The position numbers and the translations under genes are program-made. Shown piece after piece: positions 48,601 to 58,435 of a stretch of 64,000 nt of DNA. The stretch lies in assembly GCA_039105265.1 (NCBI GenBank), contig JAPFFF010000009.1:4836001-4900000 (forward strand), read 5' to 3'. Under the pieces are notes generated by a model. It was not told the DNA's origin, did not search any database, and worked only from the letters and a program-made list of their open reading frames with translations. The stretch's first letter is position 1, and every line of letters starts with the position of its first letter. The stretch is from Tritrichomonas musculus. Lineage: Eukaryota; Parabasalia; Tritrichomonadida; Tritrichomonadidae.

Positions 48601-51600
48601 TTTACAACTCTTGATGGTTTTAAAGAATTCATGATATTACATTCCTCAGATAATTTTGAATTTGCATGTGAATTTTTCAATTGTTTTCATAAGAATATTC
48701 GAGCTCTTTCAGATAAAATGGAAGAAGAAATTGATGAACAAATAAATGCAATGTTTAGACGAACTCATATCGAAAGAATAAATGATCCATTATTGAATCA
48801 TCATAAAAATAAAATTGAAATAGAAAAACTACCAATTGCATTCCCAAGCATACCAAACAATAAAATCGTATTAGATGATTCATTATCTTATTCTGAAATC
48901 ATTGAATTATTAAATTGGTTAGACATTATGCCTTCTTTAAGTATATTGAAAATATTCAATTATGATCTTGAAGAAAAAACAATTTTTAACTTACACAGGC
49001 CCTTATTCCATATGGATATGCGCCATTCTAAAATATATGACATACTTCTAACAAAATATGATCATTTATTCAAGATTTTCAAAGAAATATTTGATATACC
49101 TGAAAACAAAGATGAATTGTATGCTACAATTAAAGAAATATGCAAGAAATATCCTCCTATTAAATTTGGTGATCTTAGTAGTTTGAATTCTGATTTCCTA
49201 GATTTTTGTAAAAGAAGACAGAATGAATGTGATTTAACAAAAGTCATTTTAGAGGTCTTATTAAAGGCACAAACTAAAATTCGAAATGCTTACAATGTGG
49301 AAAGGATTAAAAATGACGTTTCCAATAAGCAAAATGAAAATTACACCGAGGCATTCAAAATATTGACAAAAGTCCAAAATACATCTATCAGAGAGCATAT
49401 AAATAAATTAATGGAATCAACCATTAACAATGACAAATTGAAAGAAATTATAAAATTAGGAATTATTGATAAATATATAATGAGTAATAATGATGATTTC
49501 ATACCAAAATACTTGGATTGCCCGTATTTATCGAGGTATAATTGCTTAATTCCAAATCGTAATGTGATCGAATTATCAATAATATTGGCTAAATTTATTA
49601 TTCCTGCCAAATGTAATAGTTTCCAAATATCTAATGATCTTTACAAAAAAATTAAGGAAAAACTATCTACTACAGAAGTTCAAAAACTTTTGGATGACAT
49701 AAGAGATAGTTTTAATAAAGAGGATATCGATTATACTTTTCTCGAAAGATTACTTAAAGAGTTTGAAACACAACCAATATCAATGCTAAAACTTAACAAT
49801 ACCGATATTATTTCAAATATTATACATGACATGAATACATATCATGTAGATTATTTGATTGCACTTGATCCTACCCAAGCCAAAAAGTATATTCAACTAA
49901 TAATAGATCGCAAACCATTTCCAAATGATATTCCAAAAGATTATCTATCTCATTTATTAAAAGATCAAAAAAATAGTTTTAAAGAGCAATACCTCCTAAT
50001 ACTCAAAGAAATCTTAGCCAATAATGAAAAAAATGATGAAGAAGAAAATAGTTCTGATTTGAAAATAACCATAGACTTATTAAAAGAAAGATGTCCTGCA
50101 ATTCCTATAGAAGACTATGGCCACAAAACATTTTTGAAATATGATGAGCCAAATGAAGGTAATTCAATTGCTCAATTGGCTCATTTTTTAACAGATCAAG
50201 AAACTAAAAAATTACAAATAGATAAAAAGGAAATCATTTCTTTCAAAATAGATGGTCAAAATTATCAAAGAATCCCTATTGAATCAATGATATTGAACCT
50301 AGTATATATTTCAATTTATGAAAAAATTGAAAAATCTGTGGCTAGCCAATTTAATTTAATTGATCAATTATTAATTGTTTTAAATCCTAAATCACCATAC
50401 GAAATGTTGAAAAAAGACGTTATTATGCATCTTTCCAAAATCAATAAAGATGAAATAAATGAATTTGAAAAGCAAATGATACATAAAAATGCAAATATAA
50501 TTCTTTCATCAGAAAACTTAGATATTAACAACGAACATTTGAACATTCTTTATAACGAAGATTACAGAAAAAGAATTGTTCAATATGAAAATATAAGGAA
50601 CGAATTTATGCAGATTGAAAATGATAAAAATCATATTTCAAAGATAATTGATCACAATCTCAAACAAATAGAAGAAAGTTTCAAATATTTGATAAAAACA
50701 AAGACAATAAAAGATATTAGAGCCAGCAATGATATTAATATCAACGAAATCATACACGATTTGGCAGCAAAAATTTTAACTCCATTAAAAGGTTTTGGAA
50801 ATGGATATAAAATTGTAAAAATAACTCCAAAAACAAATGGAAAAATTATTGAAGAAGCCTGTTTACATGAGAAAATTTTTTCTAAATTAGCCAAAAATTC
50901 TATTTATTCTAAAGAATCATTAGAGTATGATCATGTCATGGTATCTGAATCTTATAATACCATTATAAAATGCTACAAAAATCATTCAAAATATACCGAA
51001 TATGCATATAATATTAAACAACTGCAATTTAATCAGCTTCATATGTGCGAAATATTCATTAATAATGTAATCGAATGCCCAAATCCTCAAGTTAGAGAAC
51101 TATGCAAACAAATGATAATATCAATTAAAAAAATTCAAGATATGACAAGTCAAAATCAATTACTTGAAAAGCCAACTCTTCAAAAAATTGCTATTGATAG
51201 CAATCTTGATCCAAACATAAAATTTTCAGATCTTCTAATTATTGGAAATGCTGACACAGGAGCTAAATTGTTAAATGAACTGGATTATCAATTAGGAAAT
51301 TGCATGTATGACTCAACCTTACGAATAAATATGTTTAATATTACAAACACCAAAATAAGGACAGAACCAATAACAAAAATACGCCAATTTGATGACCAAA
51401 TCATTATTCAAACAAAAATAACTGATGAAAATCAGACAATTAAATTTATAGATGATTCTGATGGATCTGACATTGGATGTGTAAAGTTTAATGCTACATT
51501 TGCACAACCTAAGATATATCTGAGATTTTCACATCCAGTAAAAATGGAAAATAACTCCATGTTTATAAAAGGCGAAATTGACCAAGAGTTTTCGATAGAT

Positions 51601-54600
51601 GTTTTTACTGATTCGTCATCAATGCACTATATATTTATATTAAACGAAATTGAATCTGAATTTACACAAAATCAAATTGAAACTCATAAAATATCTATCA
51701 GCGATACAAATGAAAAAATAATATTTTCTTTCAAGAAACCTGGCAAATTTAAGGCTCAAATGTCGATGACATTCCCTCAAATAAGCTTCCAAACTTCTGC
51801 CATATTTGATATTGAAGTGAAAAATGAACAACCTACATTTATGTACAAATTAGATTATTTGAAAAATCAAGAAAAATGTAAACCACGCGTAAATTTACAT
51901 ATTCCTTCATTTATTGCAATTAAATCACCAGATATACCTCAATGCAGCGGCAATATTGATTTGTATTCAAAAATTCACAATAAAGAATATTTGCATTTAG
52001 CTTATGTTAAAAATAATTCCAGCATTAAGATACTCAATTATAATGTCGATTTTGTATTCCAACCTTCTTATTTCAAAATCTTTATTGATAAATCTTATCA
52101 ACCACAACTAACCAAATTCAAGAAAGCCAGACCATATAATTGTGCAGGACGCTTTGAATATTATAATAATCAAGTAATTTTGATTATGAAGGAACAATCA
52201 AGAAAACAATCATATGTCCAGCTCTATTATGAAAATGATAAATTAAAATGCTTTGTTTTTAAATCCAAAATGACGGTCAAATTAAATGAACCAACCAACT
52301 ACAGTACAAAAGGAATCAGTTGCTCAAATGATGATCAATATAAATTACTTCTGAAGCAAATTAAAGAACAACAAAATGTTAGTTTTGATTTCTCTCGCGA
52401 TCCTGTAATTCCTTGGATAAACATTATTCAATTATTTGATCAAACAAAAGACGAACTTTGTGAATCAATGATTGAAAAAGTATCAAATGATTTTACAATT
52501 AATAATAAAGAGACATATTTTGCTATCATTGAAGATAACAAAATTAAACCAGTTGAAAATATTCCATTGAAAATTCTTTCAAATAAAAAGATTTCAGCCA
52601 CAAATAGGAAGATAATTGATGTTAAAACAGAAAAGTTTAATCTTTTAAAGACATTAAATTATGATAATTTGTTTGAAATTCTCGATAATTTGGATACAAT
52701 CAAATCAGCATTGCAGCTTTATAGACAAATATATGAATATGATGTAAAAATGGCTTTGAATATTTTCAAGATCTATCAGGTATTAAAATCATTGGGAGAA
52801 AATGGCATAATGCATGACACACTTAAAGAAGTTATTTCAATTGGTAATATTTTATTCAATAGCAATTCTAATTTAAGCACGGTTGAAGTAATTTATGATA
52901 AAAATAAGACAAAATCAGAAATAATTATGAATTTCAAGAAAAACAAGCTAAGCAATTATATTTATGACGGAGTATCATCAAGCATTTATGGACATGAACC
53001 AGAAAAATTCAAAGACCCTGATGAAGATGATCATTCAAAACTATCTAAATTTGAGAGAATTTCCACTGAAGAAATTTTAGAATTTAATAATTTCGACAAT
53101 TTATATGAAATATTTACTAAAGAAGAGCCAATTAAAAAAGTTCCACCTGCTACAATGAAGCCAACAGAAACGCCTAAAGATGAAATGACAGAAGGTGATA
53201 ATGATGAAGAAATAATGGAAACTGAAATATTGGTGGGACAAGTTGATGAAAAAACAAAAGAAATTGATGAATCTAAGTATCCAGAATTCGCATATAAGAA
53301 AAGCATATCAGAAAATAGTGAGCTATATGAAATATCATCTTTAGAAAAAGAGAACGTAAATTGCTTTATTCCTAAAGATGCTGAATTAGTGGATGGTACA
53401 ATTCCTAACTTAGATATATTTGTTTTTAATGTTATTGAAAGATTAATCCAGTCTAATTTTTCAATATATATCCCTAATCAACACATTACAATTTTAATCG
53501 ATATTTCACATCTTTCTGGCTCAGGATACCAAAATGAACTTTTTGTAAACATGATGGTATCAATGCATGTATTAACTGCATTTGAAATTCCATTTAGTGT
53601 TTGGATATTTTCATGCAGAAATCTTTGTTTCTGTGCTAAAGTACCAAATGAAGAATTTGACAATAAAAGACAGTGCTTTATAAGAGATGCATATTTCTTG
53701 CAGAGGATAAATCCAAATTCATATGTTCTTAGTGCAATTGATACAGTTACAAGATTATCAGTAGATAAATATACCAATTTATTTATCATCTTTTCCACCT
53801 TTGTTTCTTCACAGACATTAAGGCCATATGATGAATGGAAACAAAAAGCATTGGAACGCACAGGAAACAAGCACATAATTTGCTTACTTGAACCTTATCA
53901 GCACAAATGCAAAGATGTTGATGAAACTCTTAAAAATACGGTAAAAGATTCTGATTTGATTCATGTGATAAAGTACACTAATGTTTGCAAAACCGTTAAG
54001 GAATTAATGACTGAAATATTCTCTTTAAGCAAAAACTTTTCAAAGGGATCACAATCATTAAAAACAGATATTTTAGATGTTCCATGCCATAAATTTAATG
54101 CAATCTCTGAATTCGATGACGATTTTATTTGCTACAAAAAAGCAATAGATATTCATAGAATTCGATCTAAGGATATTGAACTAAAAAAAATGCAATCAAC
54201 TATAATTAATGGTGACTTTGAAAATATTAATACATCTGCATTTGATGACTTTGGTGATATCAATTACATTGCACCTATTATGCCTTTGAATAAGGCAACA
54301 AAAAATGTTTTGTCAACTCATGGTTACAGCATTGAAATTAAAGGATTAATCAAATCATACTTATCCAAATTTACAAATTTGAAGATATTTAAACAAAAAA
54401 CAGGCGACAAAATAAGAGATTATTGTGCTGATATCTTAATTGATTGCTCCAATATGGTGAAGATGTATTCAGTTGATCATTGTTTCATTTCTGTTTTATC
54501 AATTTTGTTTTCATTGAAAGACTTGAATATTCCTTATGTTAATCTTGTAATTGTTGGAAAGCATTTAGTGAAATTCCTTATCAATGGAGAAGTCAAATAT

Positions 54601-56811
54601 GTATTAGGAAACATTTCGACATTATCTAAATTGTACAGTTTAATCATCGAAGAAGCTTCAGCGACACGTTTGTTTGAAGAAGGTGTTCGACAATTATTAG
54701 GACATATTTTAGATAATTCAATTTCTCATGTCATGTTTATTATTACAGATGCTTTGATTGGACAAGAGCACGAAGAGAAAATCAAAGAGGTTTTATCAAT
54801 TGCATATATAAACATGGTGAAAGTAATTGGTATTGGAACAGGACCAGCTCCTTATCGGATTGAAAATATATTTGCCCTTAGTGTATATGCCAAAAATCCA
54901 TACAAACTTAGACAAGCTTTGTATAAACTTATTCAAATGCCAATTAAAAAGAATGCTCCACGTATACTTACAGAAATTACAAATTATCCACCAATGCAAT
55001 GTGAAAGTAATACCAATGAAGCACTTCTGGAACCATTTGCTAAAACCAAACTTTATAATGAACGTTTGTTACAGAGCATAAATCAAGAATCAACAGATAA
55101 AAGCAAATTAAAAGGAGATTATGCACAAAAATCAAACTTTGATCTTGGTGTAAATGGACTATTTAAAGAGTACAAAGTACTTGTTATGATGTTTTACGAA
55201 GGTGATCCAGATACAGCTGACAAAAATATCACACAACATACATTTGAACATGGACCTGAAAAAGATAAAGATCACGAATACATTACATCACCTGCTGATA
55301 AATTGAAAGAAAAAGGATTTAGATATACTATTGTCAAAACTTACAAAGACACTGTTAAAGAACTTTTATCTGGTGAATATAGTATCGCAATTGTTGCCAC
55401 TTGCTCAGACGGATTTGAAGGAAATGAACAAAATGATCCAAATTATTTAGAACCTTTCCTTAACGCAATCGTCAGTTTTTACCATGAAGGAGGTTCACTC
55501 ATTTTATTTGGAGAAAATCCACCATTCATATTTGAAGTTAATCTCATTCTTCAAAGACTTCCAGGCATCAATGTGATGTTTGATGAAACCAATTTTGAAG
55601 AAGGAGGTAAAGTTATGCATGCGTCAGATGCTAATGATGGATATATTGAAGCTGGATATTTCCAAGGCCCAGAATATAAATTCAATGCTGAAATAAATGG
55701 AAGCATGCATGAAGATATTCCTTCAATTGGAGCAGGAATTTTATCTCTTGGTGAAGGAAAAACATTGGCCATTTTTATTACAACAGATGGATCAAAAATC
55801 GAAGACTCTTTTCGAATATTTTCAAAGACTTCAAGTGGAAGACCAGCATGTATATTTAAGGTTCCCAAGGGAAGAGAAGGAGCACTTTTCATTGATAACG
55901 GAGGTTCAAAATTATTCAATGATTATATTGAAGAGGGAGCGCCTCGATTGGTCAGCAATTTATCCATAGGATGCGTTTTTTATTCACATTTTAGAGAATC
56001 ACATTTGAACAACCTTGGAATAGAACCTATTAAAATAAAAGTGAATGAAGAACAAATTGTACCAAGAGCAACAACACTTATGAAAGTCAGACCTCCTCTT
56101 CTTATTACAATTTTATTAGATGCAACAGATTCAATGCAGCCACACATAGATAAATGCAAGAAATATCTTAAACAACTGGTTGCAAAAACCATGCAAAAAG
56201 TGACACAATTGAAAATCTATTTCCAAATAATTGCATATCGTGATTTTAGCGAAAATGAACAAATGGTTGAACCATATCCAATTACTGACTCCCTTGTTTC
56301 AGCAACCTCAAATATTGGAGGAATTAAAGCATTTGGTGGTTGTGATCCAAATGAAAACATTTCAATTGGATTCGAAACAGCATTAAGAACAATTGATGAA
56401 TTCAAGAAAAGAGAATCAAGTTCTAAACATATTTTTATTCTTGTTGCTGATTCTCCAAATCATGATGAAGATATAAATACCGTAGTGGATGGGAAAACAT
56501 TTTATGGATCTGATGTCTACATTCATGCTAATAAAGATGGCGTTCCATGGAAAGACGTATGGCTTCATATAGATGAAAAAATGAAAGAACTTGATATAAA
56601 TAAATTGGCATGCATCGCAGTAAAGGAAAAAGAGGATGATTTTACTAAGTACCAATATAAAAACTGGGAGAAATATGGTTGTGCACATATTAACAAAATT
56701 GTAAGGCCATATACAATCCAAACAAATAGTTTTGATGATATATTTGTGAATAATATATCAGATGAAGTTAAACTTATGTACAAATCATCATATAATGGAG
56801 ATGAAAAATAA
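42643..56811 (+). CDS. Giant midasin/dynein-like AAA+ protein with C-terminal vWA and amidotransferase-like modules
   Basis: 4,722 residues in one exon. The first 1,850 residues hold about six AAA+ (AAA_5-type) modules. AAA1 has GPTSSAKT (103-110), LLIDEITLAPYQVLQALEAA and CATNPNN. AAA2 (P-loop region ENEHGEGTSK, near 385), AAA3 (near 590) and AAA4 (GPTSYKEH, near 910) are degenerate. AAA5 has SSPGQAKS (about 1269), IDELNLASDEL and TMNPANVSARR. AAA6 has GPSGCGKN (about 1545) and VVLDNINLCSGDILESLNSF. A long helical linker and a beta-rich stretch (about 2890-3220) follow. The C-terminus has a vWA-like domain with a changed MIDAS (LIDISHLSGSG, about 3613), a second (LIDCSNMV, about 3930), a class I amidotransferase-like module (about 4176-4446, FYHEGGSLILFGENPP), and a third vWA with DATDSM (about 4484-4720). 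Midasin has six AAA modules, a linker and one MIDAS domain, so this is a relative with a rebuilt C-terminus. Substrate unknown; it may remodel complexes through the vWA domains. Confidence 0.8.
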   Translation: MSGDFRGIDLESHDPNTQREKKETNMYGLSSSFEGSVNFDTVKIKDAVKEPFFTSDNIEKILGERINFDEINYLKYVPTEEANIRIAFIYLAFKANIFLMIFGPTSSAKTYSIYIAYYIYYQKQLKRGIKMKKKEPLRINVSEQTTKDDFIGSIIFDEERGEFRFKEGLFTDAFENGYWLLIDEITLAPYQVLQALEAALDSRRLTVQRMGETVEIEMHKDFFLVCATNPNNKYYQRSNLPKEFLDRFLCTEFENLTSDEMLNIMMKKGDGIEDKNEIQKVINAHCSYTVNDEKSELYRYTLRDLDKAVFLLNRGIKAEKVIDIVYRTRAGEDLVTYNSFGKDPFQDVNTDDFFITESRKKYFQLGLDCLHNGLNIILENEHGEGTSKLAEITAIAYNNMPPIIITMTDELEIQDITRFSVPIHLNGNIEVRNMKGVVYQAMETGRVLIIENLEIGKTKVIEALNDIYECNLLEGDSIKIVRNIKVHKNFRIIFILHSNVIHKLSPAFLNRFIQIKMKPTKEIYNYFNIKAGLPINIFSPQFPEIPDVSSNVEYLTQDNNKIAHTSQIETFYALTKQSVEKQIPICISSEIGYGVNLGMHLYLDEKYGRSKIHDFYCTSETSVEHLIGKHVFEGELVFQIGELLQAAINGEIIIFHGIDKLSRHTFSYIQYVLNCVKDVKREFIIPGYDVSKYKFSKDFRCLATIDINNAESKDINYILKYFHVLPHASDDLDDKKDYRKGFPKPNYDDYMKICQLNEDLVESYSPLLDPLIKCFLLCYEKRNVYDTTFRMFNRMINNIQKLCFPDSPIEQAISIFALFQNVNDHNINDLLTTLSKEISFNYTNVEELLKSDVKVMETDDKTEYKLTKGLLSIPINISLDNENVSFKEMSTGRLDATFHLMGIHSPTILVGPTSYKEHLLKDLNDHQNFSVLKIIKDSSFNEVIGGISIKKNHQQSGEYEHGEIFDLLIRHMRTLTSIRDQINDLDLHSGDSLNDISAIIDEMEDGTLKPYFQYLYDIILKECQYATFFELGFVVRELLLGNSILIKNVDELKESIIDGLIPFLNDSIMLKDCLPDDFGHLSQVQIKNPSIFFTCSEEKYNKLPAAFRSRVQAVHIKNITKDDLKQCVNDINLLNAYDSKIKDYSDMNRAINVIKIAEVLDNYNTPEERIDNAYKIIILDQSVFGNEEKLYDIEQLIEYDKNTKKLISKRTGASLHIKINDFKDKNKDIDIMNNIIEKLKDLIFVPSLASLVDYTIISLATHIPLIIVSSPGQAKSEFIRNFGEAINKHAEVHNMSKNKSQDEYSEHIAPSEDGFEFKVGSLYEKLDKDEIFQIDELNLASDELLSFFLKLFKAPYDSNFDDHLNTKEIKIKKKLNFIATMNPANVSARRSYLPTGFTSCSIVYQMQDYTIADILYIMKAIFTKYTTVFEDYEKTFSFICDCHAKAMKESNDVTIRDLLKLNEILQSCQTKDGKISNKKIVSYVEIVYSSKMVNCQNDFNDIITKYLGPKNMKKIPDFVIKEQYLLKKKCKTALKKTNRVLYIIGPSGCGKNKVIEDLANRGFDGEIHNVFTVQLCHESDDSEFLGRYEPKYSDQKKKLDEFILDLKLPKLDRKLTSNQETILAGYIDELSETDNNVVKTIEKIKNNSILMENKKLKDKIKKFEKDWKQNISFKYIESLLVKAMISGDWVVLDNINLCSGDILESLNSFLEEKHILRLPNGESYGYKNEEGINPIREGFKLILISNDQISDENHIIPAPFLSRCIIVRANKPENHDLAIIGSNFFNISYYSEFMSKCFFDDTKSHVRDIIRMAKICKFIHQNGNMELEDELGKSIKFILNYDHNYNIPDEYKNKKKDGVNIYKSIISTIQTNLIDNTLEDNFFLAEVENDSKLAELKGIFQSLKDYSILNELFKETLRLACYIFSTTPFPNHGDNYTIQEKLITFLLCAYMITSNPKKKVPDFVWDLKFLPSVWDFIFIARNDYSTFTTLDGFKEFMILHSSDNFEFACEFFNCFHKNIRALSDKMEEEIDEQINAMFRRTHIERINDPLLNHHKNKIEIEKLPIAFPSIPNNKIVLDDSLSYSEIIELLNWLDIMPSLSILKIFNYDLEEKTIFNLHRPLFHMDMRHSKIYDILLTKYDHLFKIFKEIFDIPENKDELYATIKEICKKYPPIKFGDLSSLNSDFLDFCKRRQNECDLTKVILEVLLKAQTKIRNAYNVERIKNDVSNKQNENYTEAFKILTKVQNTSIREHINKLMESTINNDKLKEIIKLGIIDKYIMSNNDDFIPKYLDCPYLSRYNCLIPNRNVIELSIILAKFIIPAKCNSFQISNDLYKKIKEKLSTTEVQKLLDDIRDSFNKEDIDYTFLERLLKEFETQPISMLKLNNTDIISNIIHDMNTYHVDYLIALDPTQAKKYIQLIIDRKPFPNDIPKDYLSHLLKDQKNSFKEQYLLILKEILANNEKNDEEENSSDLKITIDLLKERCPAIPIEDYGHKTFLKYDEPNEGNSIAQLAHFLTDQETKKLQIDKKEIISFKIDGQNYQRIPIESMILNLVYISIYEKIEKSVASQFNLIDQLLIVLNPKSPYEMLKKDVIMHLSKINKDEINEFEKQMIHKNANIILSSENLDINNEHLNILYNEDYRKRIVQYENIRNEFMQIENDKNHISKIIDHNLKQIEESFKYLIKTKTIKDIRASNDININEIIHDLAAKILTPLKGFGNGYKIVKITPKTNGKIIEEACLHEKIFSKLAKNSIYSKESLEYDHVMVSESYNTIIKCYKNHSKYTEYAYNIKQLQFNQLHMCEIFINNVIECPNPQVRELCKQMIISIKKIQDMTSQNQLLEKPTLQKIAIDSNLDPNIKFSDLLIIGNADTGAKLLNELDYQLGNCMYDSTLRINMFNITNTKIRTEPITKIRQFDDQIIIQTKITDENQTIKFIDDSDGSDIGCVKFNATFAQPKIYLRFSHPVKMENNSMFIKGEIDQEFSIDVFTDSSSMHYIFILNEIESEFTQNQIETHKISISDTNEKIIFSFKKPGKFKAQMSMTFPQISFQTSAIFDIEVKNEQPTFMYKLDYLKNQEKCKPRVNLHIPSFIAIKSPDIPQCSGNIDLYSKIHNKEYLHLAYVKNNSSIKILNYNVDFVFQPSYFKIFIDKSYQPQLTKFKKARPYNCAGRFEYYNNQVILIMKEQSRKQSYVQLYYENDKLKCFVFKSKMTVKLNEPTNYSTKGISCSNDDQYKLLLKQIKEQQNVSFDFSRDPVIPWINIIQLFDQTKDELCESMIEKVSNDFTINNKETYFAIIEDNKIKPVENIPLKILSNKKISATNRKIIDVKTEKFNLLKTLNYDNLFEILDNLDTIKSALQLYRQIYEYDVKMALNIFKIYQVLKSLGENGIMHDTLKEVISIGNILFNSNSNLSTVEVIYDKNKTKSEIIMNFKKNKLSNYIYDGVSSSIYGHEPEKFKDPDEDDHSKLSKFERISTEEILEFNNFDNLYEIFTKEEPIKKVPPATMKPTETPKDEMTEGDNDEEIMETEILVGQVDEKTKEIDESKYPEFAYKKSISENSELYEISSLEKENVNCFIPKDAELVDGTIPNLDIFVFNVIERLIQSNFSIYIPNQHITILIDISHLSGSGYQNELFVNMMVSMHVLTAFEIPFSVWIFSCRNLCFCAKVPNEEFDNKRQCFIRDAYFLQRINPNSYVLSAIDTVTRLSVDKYTNLFIIFSTFVSSQTLRPYDEWKQKALERTGNKHIICLLEPYQHKCKDVDETLKNTVKDSDLIHVIKYTNVCKTVKELMTEIFSLSKNFSKGSQSLKTDILDVPCHKFNAISEFDDDFICYKKAIDIHRIRSKDIELKKMQSTIINGDFENINTSAFDDFGDINYIAPIMPLNKATKNVLSTHGYSIEIKGLIKSYLSKFTNLKIFKQKTGDKIRDYCADILIDCSNMVKMYSVDHCFISVLSILFSLKDLNIPYVNLVIVGKHLVKFLINGEVKYVLGNISTLSKLYSLIIEEASATRLFEEGVRQLLGHILDNSISHVMFIITDALIGQEHEEKIKEVLSIAYINMVKVIGIGTGPAPYRIENIFALSVYAKNPYKLRQALYKLIQMPIKKNAPRILTEITNYPPMQCESNTNEALLEPFAKTKLYNERLLQSINQESTDKSKLKGDYAQKSNFDLGVNGLFKEYKVLVMMFYEGDPDTADKNITQHTFEHGPEKDKDHEYITSPADKLKEKGFRYTIVKTYKDTVKELLSGEYSIAIVATCSDGFEGNEQNDPNYLEPFLNAIVSFYHEGGSLILFGENPPFIFEVNLILQRLPGINVMFDETNFEEGGKVMHASDANDGYIEAGYFQGPEYKFNAEINGSMHEDIPSIGAGILSLGEGKTLAIFITTDGSKIEDSFRIFSKTSSGRPACIFKVPKGREGALFIDNGGSKLFNDYIEEGAPRLVSNLSIGCVFYSHFRESHLNNLGIEPIKIKVNEEQIVPRATTLMKVRPPLLITILLDATDSMQPHIDKCKKYLKQLVAKTMQKVTQLKIYFQIIAYRDFSENEQMVEPYPITDSLVSATSNIGGIKAFGGCDPNENISIGFETALRTIDEFKKRESSSKHIFILVADSPNHDEDINTVVDGKTFYGSDVYIHANKDGVPWKDVWLHIDEKMKELDINKLACIAVKEKEDDFTKYQYKNWEKYGCAHINKIVRPYTIQTNSFDDIFVNNISDEVKLMYKSSYNGDEK

Positions 56812-56889
56812 TACTTTTTTTTAGTTAATAAAAAAAATATTATTGATATAATTAATTTTATTTTCAATGAATAATAAAAAATATAGCTT

Positions 56890-57871
56890 TATAATCAAAC
56901 TTTCATTCCATTCTATTTTGGAAGATTTCATAGTTATTCATTGCATTCTCATTTCCTTTGTCGGCTTCATTTTTATAAAATCGAGCTGCTTATGTTTTGT
57001 TAACTGCAATTCCATCTCCATTCTCAAGCATTCTTGCATATTTAAACATATCGAGAGCATTTCCTTTATCTGCCAATTCTTTCATTTGAATAGATTTTTT
57101 ATTGCAAAGTGATGGCGTTTTTTTGTTTTTTATTCTGTACTGCTTTTGATTCTGCTGGTAATTTTGGATCAGCTTTTTGAATGTTTTTTTTAAGAGGTGG
57201 CAGTTTTTCTCTGAAAAAGTAGAGATAATCATTAACTTCTTTTTTGTCTGCATTCATAAAATTCATGAAAAAATTTCCCTTAATTTCTTCGACAATTTGA
57301 TCGAAATATGGTCGTAACTCTGGATCATTTGACCAACATTTATTCAAAAAGTTTCTCACTTTTGGCTCTTTAACAATTGACAAATCTGGCCTTTTGCCAT
57401 TTATAACGTCATTGAAAAACAGATGAATGCTTTTAATACCTGTATATGGCACTTTATTAGCTATGAGTTCGTAAGCTAAAATTGAGAACGAAAAAGCATC
57501 TGCTTTATAACTATATTTTTCACCTGACAAAATTTCTGGGGCCATGTATAAAGGGGTACCAAAAATGATTCCATTACAATTTTGGAAACTGATTCATCGG
57601 CGATTTTTGAGATTCCAAAATCACAAATATGTGGATGATCGTTTTTATCTAATAAAACATTATCTGGTTTTAAATCACGATGAATAATTTTATGTGAATA
57701 TAAGCATTTCATACCAATAGAGATACCAAGTAAAATAATGTATCGTTTCGATAAAGGGAATTTGGGTTTGGTCTTAATCAAATTGGCAACTGAGCCATTA
57801 GGCATGTAATCTGTAAATATTGTTGGATTAGGTTCATTTTTAAAGTTCATTAAATTAAAATCATATAGCAT
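56890..57871 (-). pseudogene. TKL kinase with Sel1-like repeats, truncated and frameshifted
   Basis: Minus-strand frames join as one kinase gene. The first (57871 down) keeps [29 protein letters not shown] and [11 protein letters not shown], then loses frame. A second frame takes over at 57545 with [30 protein letters not shown] and CWSNDPELRPYFDQI. A third frame near 57,100 carries a Sel1-like repeat (ELADKGNALDMFKYARMLEN) and, after an in-frame stop, another partial one (AARFYKNEADKGNENAMNNY). The N-lobe with glycine loop and Lys is missing: the sequence begins in the hinge. With no N-lobe, two frameshifts and a nonsense codon it is not functional. Kinase plus Sel1 repeats is a common trichomonad arrangement. 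Confidence 0.8.
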
Positions 57872-58168
57872 CTATAGAATTTAGGAGATTAAGAACAAAA
57901 GAAGAATCACTTCTGATGATTTTTATCAAATATATCAATTTGGTTTGAAATAAAATTTTAGTAATAAACCTTGTTCAAAAAACATTACCTCCCTCTCAAT
58001 TTAAAATAATCATATCTTTATATTTTAAATATGAATAAATTTTTTATAATTTAATTAATATTATGCTAATTATATAATATATTATTAGTGAAGAATAATG
58101 CAATTAAATTGTTTGATAAAAAAGATAAAATGATTTAAAATATGAAATGGAGGTAAAGTTTTTTGGGC

Positions 58169-58221
58169 AATCGTTTTTGTTCCCAGACAAACCAAGTCAA
58201 ATTTGTTCCCGCTGGTCAATT
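58169..58221 (+). repeat. Left terminal inverted repeat of the foldback element
   Basis: 53 bases beginning AATCGTTTTTGTTCCCAGA or close to it; partner at 58436-58487. Confidence 0.8.
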
Positions 58222-58435
58222 AAATTGAGCTTACAAAAAAAAAAAAATATAGATAAGTTTTTATGGTCCAAATTTTTCCCAGTGTCTTTGCCCCGACCGC
58301 AGGGTCTCGGCTCCGCCTTCGCTACGCTCAGGCTTCGTTCGACGCCCGCTTGTGGCAGTAGAGACACTGGGAAAATTATGGAAAAATATAAAATCTTTCC
58401 TCTTTTTTTTTTTTTTTTTTAAAAAAAAAATCAAT

